A stretch of 64,000 nucleotides of DNA, from positions 310,001 to 374,000 of the forward strand of contig JAIXMO010000025.1 of assembly GCA_025677825.1 (NCBI GenBank), read 5' to 3'. Of the stretch, positions 33,326-45,259 are shown piece by piece. Made by a program: the position numbers and the translations under genes. Each line of letters starts with the position of its first letter. The first letter of the stretch is position 1. Under the pieces are notes generated by a model. It had not been told where the DNA came from. It ran no database searches and was given only the letters and a program-made list of their open reading frames with translations. This DNA comes from Helicostylum pulchrum (lineage: Eukaryota; Mucoromycota; Mucoromycetes; Mucorales; Mucoraceae).

Positions 33326-35229
33326 ATGTACAAAATATTAGTGTGCTTTCTAGTATATTGTGTTAGTTATGCTCTAGCTAATGACTTGTTGACATATCAT
33401 GTTGTTACCATTAGTCTTTTGACACCTGGTCAAGGAATGTCAGTGCTGATAGATGGGACCCATTACCCCTTACAGCAAAGCAATACAGTGCCTATGCTCT
33501 ATACCGGTCCAGCTCCCAAAAGTCAAACTGGGTACCAGTACACAATTACAAAAGACGGGAATCCAATGGAAACTGAGATTTTTGAAAGATCTGCAGAGTA
33601 CCTATCAGAAGAACAATCGTTTAATGATGTCTACGGTCAGTCATGGCGTAAGCTTGACGACATGAACCCGCTACCACAATTATATGCCTTTGATCGAGAG
33701 CGTTATTCTCCGCTGGGAGGTATGGGCGACCCAGTAGCTAGTAACTTGTATGAAGACGGTACTGTTGCTACAATTCATATCTCTGCTTCACCCGAACAAG
33801 TTTTGGAAATGCATCAAAAAAAGATGGATAAAAAAATAAGTTTGTTGGCTGACTTGACCTACATAAAGTAAGTTTATATATCTTTTTGCATAAGACGGGA
33901 CTAATATAAAAAAAAATAGTTATAACTCTATTCAAGAGTTTAAAAATGTTTCATTTAAAGTAAGTGGACACTCTAGTAGACAATGGTCCAAGATTCCTTA
34001 CAAGGTAAAGATTCCTCGTAAAGTTTATCCGGATGGACTGTACAGACGTTGGCATTTAAAGTTGAGGTCTGAGTCTACTGATCCCACCATGGTTCGAGAA
34101 AAGTTATATAATGATGTACTAAAATCCACTGGTGTAATCGCTGCACGAGGAGGTTACGTTAGGTAAATCTCACTTTTTTTTTTTGGTTGTTGTACCCAGT
34201 ATATACTAATAAAAAAAGGTGACTAGACTTTATATCAATGATAAACCAATTGGATTATTCTTGACGGTGGACGATCCTGCCTCCTCAACGTAAATTATAT
34301 ATATAGAAACTTAAGATAAAGTACGATGCTGATCTTTGTTCTGTTTAGATTTATTCGCGAGACAATGTACGGTGGAGACCGTAAATTACATATTGGAGCA
34401 ATTATAAAGGCAGACGCAGCCGAAGGTTCAACAACAGCCAACTTGAATTATCTTGGCGAAGATGAAGATTTATATGAAAGCGAAACATACGAAATTAAAA
34501 AGGAATCACCTAAAGGACATCCCTCGGCTGTTAGTGATTTAATCAAGTTTACTAAATTTATAAGAGAGTATGATGCTAGTGCGATTCCTGATGATGCTCG
34601 TGCAGTTAAAATCTGGGAAGAACATTTAGATATCACTAGTTATATTCGGCAATTAGCGGTGGAATGGATGACCGGAAACTGGGACGCTCATCAATACGGT
34701 AAATAATTTATATATATATACGTATAAAGAAATATACTGATATATATATACAAATGTAGCTGGAAATAATTATATTATTCATCGTGATACGGTTAGAAAT
34801 AGATATGTGGTACTGCCAGTTGATTTTGATTATACGTTTGGTAATGGAGTAGAAGCAGACCAGACGAGATTCCTTATAGGCAAGCCGTTGGAAATGTCAG
34901 AGGGACAACCGGTCAATTCGTATTTATGGGACAAGATTCGATCTACGCCTTATTTACTTGGAATATATTATGAAACGATCAAGGATATTAACGAACAATT
35001 GATGACACCGGATATACTCAATGCGCATGTTGACTCGATTGTCAATTTGATTGAAAGTTCTATTGTTTGGGAGCAATCGCTTGTTACTCAAACAACAGGA
35101 CTGAATTCGGCTAAATCTATAGCAGATTTTAAAAGTGCGTTTGTAGCAGGATCAAAGAACAAAATTGATTTGCTTATTGGGTTAAAAGAATGGATCAAAA
35201 TAAAACATTCTTCTGTTTTACAACTATAA
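33326..35229 (+). CDS. CotH-type (spore coat protein kinase fold) secreted protein
   Basis: Five exons: 33326-33867, 33920-34162, 34227-34289, 34349-34698 and 34760-35229; 555 aa. A signal peptide ('VCFLVYCVSYALA' core) leads into a beta-rich N-terminal part. The CotH kinase domain follows: 'YRRWHLKLRSESTDPTMVREKLYNDVL', seen here around 33990-34120, then 'LYINDKPIGLFLTVDD', and the late catalytic-like block with 'WMTGNWDAHQYG' and 'VLPVDFDYTFG'. CotH proteins of Bacillus and Mucorales are atypical protein kinases; cell-surface Mucorales members act in host-cell adhesion. This copy ends without a hydrophobic GPI-type tail, so it is probably soluble and secreted or vesicular. Its role is not readable from sequence. 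Confidence 0.85.
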
Positions 35230-35253
35230 TAAAAAAAAATATATATTTTTTAT

Positions 35254-35641
35254 TCAATCATCTTCAACTTGAGGTGGAGGATACTTTTGTAAAACTGTTT
35301 CGAATTCATTTGGGTATTTTAAAGCTAGTTGGTTTTTAATCTTTCTTAGCTTTAGAAACACTGTGTCTAAATCACCTTTCACTTGCTTTAATAACTTTGT
35401 GTGAATCTCAAAGTGTTTATGAACTTGTTGATACCGTGCCTTACTAAACTTGTTAAAGGCGTCTAGTTTTTGTTGTGTATCTTTATATATTTCTAAGCTT
35501 TTTTTTTTTTTATTTATTTATTTGTTTTGTTTTTCATAAATAACAACTTTACCATTCATCTTGATCTTTTAGAATCACTTTTATTTCTTCATCGCTTTTT
35601 AACTCTACTAATTGTGTTGAAAGATGCTGTGGAATGGACAT
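35254..35641 (-). CDS. KXD1: KxDL-domain protein, BORC/BLOC-1-related subunit
   Basis: Two exons, 35641-35553 and 35497-35254; 110 aa. The body aligns without gaps to human KXDL1: 'LDAFNKFSKARYQQVHKHF' against 'LLNFNNLSSARLQQMSERF', then the KxDL motif as 'KGDLDTVFLKLRKIK', followed by 'LALKYPNEF'. It is all helical. KXD1 is a subunit of BORC (animal lysosome positioning) and of yeast BLOC-1 (endosome maturation). The intron must end at the AAAG at 35498-35500; the later TTAG acceptor would create a stop. The end is 25 bp from the 3' end of the CotH gene, tail to tail. Confidence 0.85.
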
Positions 35642-36184
35642 GTTGGTTTTTGAGTTTTTTTTTTAAAAAAAACAAAATAATAAAGCCGTAAACTTTGGTG
35701 AGGCTGGTTTTTTTTTTTTGTTATTTATTGTACATTTTCGAAACAGCTCTTTTTTAATTATTTTTTTTTCAAAAAATATACTGTTTCAAAGTGTGAGAGT
35801 GTTTTATATGTATATAAGACGGTAAATAAACGTATACATATTTATATATAATGTATTACGTATTCAACCATTTTTTTTCTTTTTTTATTGTATACGTATA
35901 TATATTAATATATGTACAAAAAGAATATATGGGATGATTGGTACTGTTGAGCAATAATGTGTTACATTGACTGAGTAGAACAAACTCGGAATTCACGCTT
36001 CCGTGACAATGACCTGCATGTCAAAAAATGAGGGAAAAAAATAAAAGTTTTTTTTTTGGGGTAAACCAATATTTTAGTGAAACATTCATCAGCATTTTTT
36101 ACCCCCTCATCTTGATAATTTTATTTATACGCTCTTCTTTCTCTTTTATAACTCTTTTTTTTATTTATTTTTTGCCCTTTTAAA
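35642..36184. promoter_or_regulatory. Divergent spacer, KXD1 / F-box gene
   Basis: 543 bp with T/A fold-back tract (35659-35671), several TA-rich runs around 35830-35925, and a T-rich leader before the F-box gene. No gene seen. Confidence 0.45.
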
Positions 36185-37906
36185 ATGAACAAATTGATTA
36201 GATACTTATTTAGTTGGATTGATTGTTTAATACATATTTACATTCATCTTATATCTACAGTAAATGCAGTTATACTTGTTGCAAAAAGAAATAAAGGTAC
36301 GACGACCGAACAAAAATACCGTACTACTGCTACTGCTAGTGGTAGTGTAGTAGCTGCATCAAAATCGACAACAGCGGCAGTAAAGCCACAATTAATTTAT
36401 CGTCATCGTCGTCGTCAAGTGGTCAATAATAAGCCTAGTAATTTTAAAAAAATTCCAAATGAATTACTGATGATAATATTTGAATCAATGGAACAATCAG
36501 ATTTATACCATTGTTCTACAGTGACAAAACATTGGAATGAACTATTAACGCCTATTTTATGGAGATCTGCTGTACCTAATCAACCTATTCTTAGCTGTTT
36601 ACCTTCTTTTGCAGCAGTAGTAATGGATAATAACAAGATCAATCCTCACCACCACCTTCATCACCATCACCAAAAATCACATATTTACCCTGGATTTCCT
36701 TTACACTTGTCACGGTATGGACATGCTGTAAAATCCCTTGATCTCAGTTTAATTGCAGCTCATGTTACTGATTGTACTATTCGGCATATTGTACGTTCTT
36801 GCCCTCATCTGACTAATTTGAATCTATCTCATTGCCGATTAATAACGAACGAGGGACTTCGGTGCTTGGGCGGAAATTCAACCAATTTAAAGGTACTGGT
36901 ATTACAAAATTGCCGACAAATCACCGATGTTGGTTTATCCTACTTGAAAGAAAGCTGTCATACTCTGGATAGTTTACATGTAGGTGGATGTACTCGTATA
37001 ACGGATATTGGTATTATTGCGCTCGTGACTGCATCCGGAACTACCATCCGACGTATTAACATGAGTGATTGTAGCCGCGTGACTGGATCCTCGCTTCACG
37101 CGATAGCCAACATTTGTGGGCCCAGGCTTGAATGGTTGGATATTGCACGCACAAAAACTATCCGCCATACTGATTTAGAGTACATCATCCGTCGCTGCCC
37201 CAATATTACAAGATTGAACGTGTCAATGAAAAAGCCAAAATCACTGCATGAATTAAGGAACCAATTGTCTTTTACTACGAGGCAATTTAATAGACTCGCC
37301 ACTGAAGAACAAGACTTGCAAGAGTTAATTCAATCTACTACTAGTATTACAAGCAACAATGAAAATAACCCATTAAATGAGTTAATTGATTTACTACATC
37401 AGTTCAATATTCAGCCCACGCTTACAGATGGTTCATTACAGCATCAACAGTTCTTGATGGATCAACAAAGAAGTAGAGATCCAGTATCAAACCAGACTGT
37501 AGAACTAATCGCTTTGAATCTAAAGAACTTGCAACATTTAAACTTATCGCACTGGTCTTGCTTGAACGATAAAGCTGTACATTTACTTTCAATTCATAGT
37601 CATTGTTTAACTTACTTGAATTTAATTGGATGTCAGAGTGTGACAAAGAAAGTGTTGAGATACCTCTCGGATCTTTGTGAAAGGAAATCTGACTGCATTA
37701 CCCTGAGTGATCTCATGATATCCCCCACCAGCAGCAGCAGCAGCAACAAGCCGTATTATTCATATGAAAAGAATTGTTCTTCTTGGGTAACAAATTCGTC
37801 ATTTTCGGTATCTTCCTCTTCTTCATCCGAAGAAAATAGTCCAAAGTTATCTGCAAAGCCTACTACAACAAAGCGACATCATGGTATCATCAAATCCACA
37901 ACATAA
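36185..37906 (+). CDS. F-box / leucine-rich-repeat protein
   Basis: Single exon, 573 aa. A hydrophobic segment (about 3-32) is followed by a Thr/Ala/Ser-rich linker. The F-box lies at about 87-128 ('FKKIPNELLMIIFESMEQSDL'), ending in 'LWR'. Cysteine-containing LRRs follow, for example 'CPHLTNLNLSHCRLITNEGL', 'CRQITDVGLSYL' and 'CTRITDIGI', with a second LRR patch near 435-500. A Ser run encoded by AGC/TCC repeats ends the protein. F-box/LRR proteins of this Grr1/FBXL2/AMN1 type choose substrates for SCF ubiquitin ligases. The substrate is unknown. The hydrophobic start is unusual; translation may begin later, but no internal ATG precedes the F-box closely. Confidence 0.85.
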   Translation: MNKLIRYLFSWIDCLIHIYIHLISTVNAVILVAKRNKGTTTEQKYRTTATASGSVVAASKSTTAAVKPQLIYRHRRRQVVNNKPSNFKKIPNELLMIIFESMEQSDLYHCSTVTKHWNELLTPILWRSAVPNQPILSCLPSFAAVVMDNNKINPHHHLHHHHQKSHIYPGFPLHLSRYGHAVKSLDLSLIAAHVTDCTIRHIVRSCPHLTNLNLSHCRLITNEGLRCLGGNSTNLKVLVLQNCRQITDVGLSYLKESCHTLDSLHVGGCTRITDIGIIALVTASGTTIRRINMSDCSRVTGSSLHAIANICGPRLEWLDIARTKTIRHTDLEYIIRRCPNITRLNVSMKKPKSLHELRNQLSFTTRQFNRLATEEQDLQELIQSTTSITSNNENNPLNELIDLLHQFNIQPTLTDGSLQHQQFLMDQQRSRDPVSNQTVELIALNLKNLQHLNLSHWSCLNDKAVHLLSIHSHCLTYLNLIGCQSVTKKVLRYLSDLCERKSDCITLSDLMISPTSSSSSNKPYYSYEKNCSSWVTNSSFSVSSSSSSEENSPKLSAKPTTTKRHHGIIKSTT

Positions 37907-40267
37907 GCCCTTAATTGTTTTCTTCTTTTCTTTTTTTTTACACACTTATATTTTGCAGCCCACAACTTTTTTTTTTTTAATGTACAACCCGTATATTATT
38001 TGTAATTCCTTCTTTTTATTCCAAACCCCCACTTTATTACTTTCGTAGTAAGTTTTACATAATATTTTTAGCATATTATTATGTTTGTACATTTTTATTT
38101 TATTCCATCATTATACTTATTCCTTATTTGACTTATTTACATTTTTACAATAAACATGTTTATTGTTTCAACTTTAGTTTACTATTTATTTATTTATTCA
38201 TGTATATGTGACCCATTCTTGTTTCTTATTAACAAGAACGTTTGTTTTTTTTTTTTTGTTCGTATTGTAATATACTTAACAAGGAAATAATTTGGACGAA
38301 ACCAATAAAATGCTTTGGTTATATCTATTATACTTTTGGGGCGGTTTTTGAAAAGGCCGAATTAGGTTTTTTTGTGATTAATAAGAAAACCGTTTTGTTT
38401 GTTAAACAAAAAATTAGTTCAATCTTTTTGTATTATCTATTGTTCACTGAATAAAGAAAATTGTTGTTATGATATGTCGTAAAAAAGTAACAATAAAAAT
38501 ATCTATAATATCTTTTTTTTCTTTCTTTTATTTTAGTGCAACGTGTTCTTTTTTTGTTTGTAGATCTTTTTTATTACGTGTTGCTGTATATTCTTTTTTT
38601 CTAATACCAGAAAAAAAAAAACTTGGGATCCTTGTGCCATCTAAAATAGTTAAATTCTGGTATCCGGTCAATTACTGGTTTCTTTTTTCTTTTTACCGTG
38701 GGTTTCCATTTGCAAAAACACATGTAGTGAACTAAATCCTTACCTTCTTTTTTTTTTTTTTTTTTTTTTTTTGTGGGGTAGATTTTACAGATACCTGATC
38801 CTGAGTACATTGCCTGAGACCATACTATTAGTGGTAACATATCCTTTTTTTTTTCTTTTATTCTCACATGAACAGCACTGCTGTCAGAAGAAAAACAGAC
38901 GGGTTTCTTTTTTCAATTGATTTATTACTTTATATAAAAACAACAAAAATGAATTCCCTCCCATCATTGTATTTCTAAAAAAATATTATTTTACGTGTAA
39001 ATGAATTTAATATACTAACAGGTCTAAAATACAAGAATTATAATTCTTTTTAGCTCTAAATATGTAACACAACAACATCAACACTAGTTATACATCATTG
39101 TATTTAATATGTGTATCTGCTTACATGTGCGTGCTTCTCATCATGCACATATACATCATGTATATCTCGGTATAACGCTATGATGAATACTTTAATTATG
39201 CATCACTGTCTCTTCTTTTTTGTTGCGTTGCACGGAATCACTCTTTAGACAGGAACTGGAACTTGGCGTCATTATGGTCTCACAGAGGGCTACCGCGGGT
39301 ATGAGTATTAAACTCTCAAACTACTTTTTCGAAAAAAAAAAAAGAAGGTTTCTTGACCGTCGCACAGCAGAGAAAAAGGGGCGTGGTTTCTGAGTGCAAA
39401 ATATCATTTTGTCAATATGTGTAACTTGCAGTGATCGTTTGTTTTTGCTAAGAGGGGAATACTAGGAGCTTATGCTTGTAATGATTAGTCTTTTGATACG
39501 ATATAGACTATTACATAATTTGTATATTGTAGTACCGTGCTATATTAAATAGACTATAATGTCTGGAAAGAAAAGAAAAAAAAGGTCTGATCGTAAAAAA
39601 GTGACAAACAATGAAGTCTGTAGGCTGGTTACTCAGACACGGCTTAGCTTTTTTTTTTTTTTTTTTTTTTTGCGGTAGTACTTGGACTGATTTGCTTACG
39701 CTTTGTTATACAACTAAACAATATGGTTGGGGGAAGTTTTCATTAGAAGTAAAAAGGTTTTTTCGTAAAAAAGGTAAAATGTAAACAAGTTCCCTAATTT
39801 GTCCTTATATTGCTTAGAGAGAAAATATCGTTTCAAAATATAAATAATATGAGGTAATAGATAGTAAAAAGAAGAAATAAACATTACAAGCTTGCGTCCG
39901 ATTATGAATAAAACGGGAAACAATAAAACGCTGAAAATAATAAGCGGCGCGTATGGTAATGTTTACGTTAGTAGCATAAAATGTTTATTTTCTTTTCGCA
40001 TAATGCGGGGTGTTTTCGTAGTGATCCTGTATACGTTAAACTCATAGCAACCAATACTAATAAATTCAATTGATAGAATAATGTGCTAATTAATCTACCA
40101 TAATATAGCGTTATTAGCACTATTTCTATAAGTTTAAATGGAAATCGTCTTTTTTGAGTGCTGCGTAATGTTGACGAGGTGAGATAAAGGAACAAGATTA
40201 TATGCCTCAGTTATTCTTTATACCAGCGTTTCCGACTCCATAAGCTGATTTACGCTTTAATTTATGC
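37907..40267. other. Intergenic, no gene seen
   Basis: 2.4 kb of AT-rich DNA with T runs (38752-38772, 39651-39671). ORFs here are short and homopolymer-driven. It leads into a transposon relic. Confidence 0.45.
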
Positions 40268-41248
40268 TTAACTATAGTCGATTTGATTCAATTCTGGAGA
40301 GTAAGGAGGGAGATATACGCATTTATAATCCTTTTTTTTTTCTATTCTCTACCATCTGGTTTACTTCATTTGATGAATGGATTGGGACACTGTCCATGGT
40401 AAGGCAAAAAATCTTTCATTTCAGGATATATATCCATAATATTCAATGTCTCCCTGATAAATTTAAGGTAGTGGCCAGCTATTGTACCTTTAGCTTGTGG
40501 GGCTTTGGGTGGAGGATTACTTTTTTTTTACCACCTTGGATCTTTAGGAGACAGAGGTACTCTCGTAGTAGTATTAATAACATCTACGGCCGAGATTGCT
40601 CCAATTACAGTATGTGATACTACCCTGGTACTTGCCGTAGGGATTACAGCTTCGGTACCCTTTTTTAGACCGTGCTCTACTGCGTCTCATGTTTATATTG
40701 AAACCGGACTCGTCAATAAAAACACAGTTTTTTTGTTGTTGTTGTAAAGTCCATGTCTGTAGTCATCCCTTTTAATCTTTTTTTTTTTCGTCGTTACGAG
40801 GTCCTGGATACAGCGTGTCAACTTTTAAAGAAAGATTACATTCGTCTTTCATAAACCTATGTACTCTAAACTTTTTGACACCAAGTCCTTCAAAAGCTGC
40901 AGTCAAGCTATCAACAGCGTCAGTTATAACAGCAAAAAAATTTTCATCAAAAAAGTCAATCAAATATTGTTTGTGAGGTTCCTGAAGTTTAGAAGCTGGT
41001 CTGCTATTACGATTGGTCTTTTTTTCCATTTCTTAATTATCGAAGTCGCTTAGATACTTCTGGTACTAGTTGTTTGCGGTACTATGACTCACATTGGCTC
41101 TGGATGCCGCAGCTCGGACAGATAAGCCTTTTTGAAGTCTCCAAGTAAAAAAAAACAAGCTACGGGTTGTTCCATCTTCGTTCGTAGAGTTACCGGAACC
41201 GTCTTCACGTAAACAAAGAAGTAAAAAATAATGTTCGCTTAAGTTCAC
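40268..41248 (-). mobile_element. Decayed Tc1/mariner-type transposon, transposase pseudogene
   Basis: Reading the minus strand from 41248: an N-terminal HTH-like piece ('LSVRAAASRANVSHSTANN'), an in-frame TAG, then 'KLQEPHKQYLIDFF' and 'AVITDAVDSLTAAFEGLGV', more stops, then the first catalytic block 'CVFIDESGFNINM'. After a frameshift comes the second block as 'TMDSVPIHSS', and after another shift 'CVYLPPYSPELNQIDY', where the usual NPIE is NQID. The order is that of a DD[E/D] transposase of about 330 aa. At least two stops and two shifts make it dead. A related relic is at 2048-2209. Possible terminal repeats are discussed under findings. Confidence 0.8.
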
Positions 41249-41547
41249 AGTATTATAATTATTTTCTAGTTATGCAACCCTTACTAACGTTAATGACAAA
41301 TAATAGAAGCGATCCCTACATCAGTAGTAGCAATACTTTAAAGTAGCAAACAAACAACTCATTGACAAACATCTAACATCTAAATTTATAATTAAGATTG
41401 GATATAAAAAATTTATTGATTTTATTTATAATTAACGCATCTCTTTTAGCTTCAAAGTTGAACAACTTTTACTAACAGGAGTAACCATGAGAAGGTAAAG
41501 ATGCTTCTACTCCCAAAAAGAGTTATGTTTATCCCCCAGACCGATAG
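41249..41547. other. Spacer between transposon relic and tandem repeat
   Basis: AT-rich, no gene seen. Includes the right flank of the transposon. Confidence 0.4.
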
Positions 41548-41949
41548 CCCTACGGCTAGGAAAGAAAACCCAGTAGAGGAAATACGATACATCTAGGAAT
41601 CAGGCTATTGTCCTCACGCGCTACGGCTAGGAGAGTAACTCAGGAACATACGGTGCATCTAGGTCTCAGGCTATTGCCCTACGACTAGAGAGAGAGATAT
41701 ATCCAAGTGAAAACGGTACACTAGGAATCACGCGCTTAACTTTTCAAACATAACTAAACTGTCCTACGGCTAGGAAAGAAAACCCAGTAGAGGATATACG
41801 ATACATCTAGGAATCAGACAGTTGCTAAATTACCCTACGGCTAGGAGAGTAACCCAAGAAAACGCGATACATCTAACAATCAGACTATTGCTCTACGGTT
41901 AGAGAAAGCGGAATCAAGCGAAAACGGTACACTAGGAATCAGGCAATTG
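41548..41949. repeat. Higher-order tandem repeat (two sets of three about 60-bp units)
   Basis: Six diverged units begin at 41548, 41611, 41677, 41762, 41833 and 41891. Each starts [CT]C[CT]TACG(G/A)(C/T)TAG and ends near TAGGAATCAG...TTG. Units 1 and 4 share 'AAGAAAACCCAGTAGAGGA'; units 2 and 5 share 'CTACGGCTAGGAGAGTAAC'; units 3 and 6 share 'AAAACGGTACACTAGGAATC'. So the order is A-B-C-A'-B'-C', a duplicated three-unit block with short spacers (41736-41761 and 41825-41832). It is richer in GC than its flanks. No coding frame is apparent. Confidence 0.8.
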
Positions 41950-42272
41950 AGACTTAACGGAAAGAGAGAAAAAAAAAACGGGGAAATTTTCTTCTTTTAA
42001 ACGTCATCGAACCTAATAAGAACAACGTGACTATTACTAAGAGGGACAGCTTAACGCGAAGGCAAACAAATGTCTACAATTACCGTTCTTTCCACTATGG
42101 TAATATACTTTGTTAGAATGAGCTTAGAAAGTCTGAATGATGGTAAGTCACTAATGTCATTTATCAACCAAACTTAATTAACATAATGTGTTTGCAATTA
42201 GAAATCGCGTCGTAACTACTTGATTCGGCAGGATAAGCAAAACAAGTCCTGTGGAACAGCTTCGTCGAACAA

Positions 42273-43819
42273 ATGTCATCGCGTATTATAGACAGTTACA
42301 ATGGTGATCATAAAACAACTTATTGCTCAAACTGGGAAAAAAAATTCAAAGACGTTTCTAAGAAGTTAGGACTTAACATACTTCGTGGCGAAAAACAAGA
42401 GGATGTTTGGACTGAGAAAATTACCCCTCACTTATTCAAAAACACAACTGCTTCAAAAAGCAGTTCTCATACTTCATCAACATCTTCATTAACTTATCAA
42501 CGTTTATTAAGCGAAAACGACAAAAAACTAATAAGCAGCGTTCATCGAAATATCAATCACAAGTGGGTCTTAAGTTCGGGCACTGTAGTAGAAGATGTAA
42601 TTTATAAACATGCAAAGGATTTTAAAGTCGAACAGTAAGTAACTACCTATGCAGTAGCAGAACCTTTTTTTTTTTAGTTAACAAATAATAGCCCTCTCCA
42701 CTCATATGTTCTTAGTGTTGATGATCAGTTGGATTCTATGTTTACTGCAGATGAAATTTAAGAAATTGAAAAGGAAAGTGGATTTACTGATATGAGCAAA
42801 AGTTTACCTGAATCACTTGCCAATATCTTAATTAAATTAAAAGGGAAGGTAATAGGCATATATTTTAATGTTTTAACTTCATGAAATTAATCTTCTTGTA
42901 TAGAATGATTTCCAATCAATAGATCGAACTTTTCAAGAAATGCGCTATGACCGAAGAACTCAGCCTGCAGAATACTGGTGCTGCAACAGCATTTTAAACT
43001 ATTTGGATTTATTTATTGAAAGTGATAATTTTACTCCTTTTGTCACTGAGAAGGATCTTCTAAATGATATGTATGGATTTTTAAAAAGTACCAAAAACAT
43101 CAGCAGAACCACAACAGAAAGATAAGTTCTTACAAATATTCTTTTCAGCTTCTGAATACTAATATGGCTTCTCTACAGTGATTGTCAAAGTAGTGCTTCC
43201 AGTAGCAACAAAAATTCTCAACGAGGGCTTGGTACCAACCAACGATTAATACGTCAAGCCAACGGTGATTGTTCCGATCTCACGTTTAAGTACCTTTCTT
43301 CGGAGTTAGGTTGTGTAGAGATTGGTTTGGTTGACCATGAAGTAAACGGAACAAAGGAATTGCAAGAATCGAAGCTGAAAAGTCCTAAAATGATGCGAAG
43401 CTTTTGCAAACAGATGATTGAACAATATAAGATCAAAGCGGACAAAATCAAAACTATGTCATTCATTATGAATGGTAAGCCAAAAACAAAACTATCAGTA
43501 AATTATCATTATGAGATCATTATCATCTTATGCTAACCTTGCAATAGGTTCTTTTATCACAGCTCAAGTTATGACATTCACCAAAGGTTCCGTTGGTATT
43601 TTGTTTTCCTCTCCTCGCTTGAAGATGCCCGAAAATATTAGTCAAGTACCCGCTCTCCTTCCTCCAATCTTGGCTTTGGTCTATAACTGTACTTTAGTAA
43701 TCAAAGAAACGGCACAATTATTGAAGGATGAAAGTACGCACATAAACTTAAATCCTTTCACAAACAGTGACTATTTCTTCCCAGACAGCTTTGTAGAGCA
43801 AATGCTTGTTTATTTTTGA
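42273..43819 (+). pseudogene. Lineage-specific repetitive gene, copy 1, broken
   Basis: Five exons by splice logic: 42273-42634, 42716-42848, 42904-43121, 43179-43474 and 43548-43819; 426 codons. Two lesions are visible. Exon 2 has an in-frame TAA at 42759-42761 within an acidic 'DEI-EIEK' context, as expected from GAA to TAA. The donor after exon 3 reads ATAAGT (43122-43127) where GTAAGT is expected. The C-terminal half holds 'DLTFKYLSSELGCVEIG' and 'NGTKELQESKLKSPKMM', which resembles the locus at 52.3-53.9 kb. I associate this family with Mucoromycota genomes but know no function. Splice positions were inferred, so the damage should be confirmed with RNA. Confidence 0.6.
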
Positions 43820-45259
43820 GTAAAAAAAAATATGACCCATTACAAATATCCGTTTGCACTGACACCACCATATTTACAAGTAACAATCTCTTTGTAAAGA
43901 TGTACGCATACCATACGTGTAAAAAGATACTTTGTTTGTAAGAATTCATAGTTAAAAAAGGGAAAAGAAAAAAAAAAGAAATGATAAAAAATAACTATTT
44001 TATCATAAGTTAAAAAAAAACTCACGCTAATAAAAGAAAAACTTGTTTTTATTGTAACTAAATAGAACGTCATATTTGTTTTGGATCGATTGCGTAAAAT
44101 GTATACCATCAGTTATTTATAATAGCAGGGTACATTCATCTGCAAAAAGAAAAGGAGTAAATTTGACAACAGTCATTCTCATGCACGTTTTCTGATTCGT
44201 AAAAAAAAAAACGTGACTTTTGCCGTTATTCTCTTTTACATGCACGGCTTCTCATTTTTATTAACTGTAAATATTTACCACTAAAAAACACAATTAAATT
44301 ATCCAACGCCGATAGATGGTGGTCAATGCTATTGTCCCTATTAATTTGGAATAGGAAGATCACATCTGTCGGTAATACAGAAAACAAAAACTTATTTTTA
44401 AGCGAGAGGTTGATATGAGCATCTTTTCGTTTTATTCGGATGAGCAAGTTAATGATATTCATTACTGTAACATACAATGCATTAAAAAAGTCGTACAAAC
44501 TTCATATCTAGGCGTACTTGTGGGTCAAATACGCGAAAGTGCCTTCTATATATATTATACAGAACGAGATAATATATATGTATCAGTATAATTTCGTCCG
44601 ATTAATTAATGAGCGTATAAAACCGCGAAGATGCAGTAAACGAGGCAAAAAAAAAAGAAAAAGATAAAGATGGTAATTTAAAATAATAAAAGTCAGTGCC
44701 GTATTTTTAGAAACAAGTTTTAGCTAGTTCTACATTTTTTTTCAAACAGCGAGAGTGAAAGAGGATACTGTTTTCGCGCTCTCTAATTGAAAGAGAATGC
44801 AGAAGTTTCTATATTGCCAAGTTATTTTTGGGATAAAGTAAATGCTTGATTATTTTATACTAAAAACTTGCGAACTTTTCCAGTGAATAAAATTGTAATG
44901 CTTTGTTAAAAATAGTTATTTCTTTTTTTGTCGGAAAGCAAAAAAAGAATATGTGAATATGTTTTCTACTTTTATTCTTATTCGTAAACCATACATGTCA
45001 ATTATATGCCATATTTATGTAACCGTATACAAGCTAGCTTTTTTTTCTTAGTCTAATAAAACGAGAATATATACTCTTATCAATCGACTTGATATAAAAA
45101 AAAAAGTTTAAATGAAGTGGAGTTTTCTTTTTGTTTACACGTGTGTTGGAGTATCAATTTATTGACCTGAAAATAGAAATCAAATTTATTATAAATACGT
45201 CGCTTCTTTTTTTTCCCTTCAAACTACTCAACTACATATACAACAACCACAACAAAAAA
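43820..45259. other. Intergenic, with a short dispersed similarity
   Basis: Mostly AT-rich without genes. The stretch 44030-44100 ('AAAAACTTGTTTTTA...' and 'TTTGGATCGATTGCGTA') resembles 55608-55725, suggesting relics of one repeat. The last 100 bp are the leader of the Kre9-like gene. Confidence 0.45.

Noticed and set aside
38242..38867. Overlapping ORFs on both strands
   Set aside because: Low-complexity Phe/Lys content from homopolymers, no family similarity.
40264..40747. Plus-strand ORFs of 117 and 80 codons
   Set aside because: Antisense to the recognisable Tc1/mariner transposase pieces on the minus strand.
41548..41949. CRISPR-like array
   Set aside because: Units are contiguous and diverged without unique spacers, and the host is a fungus.
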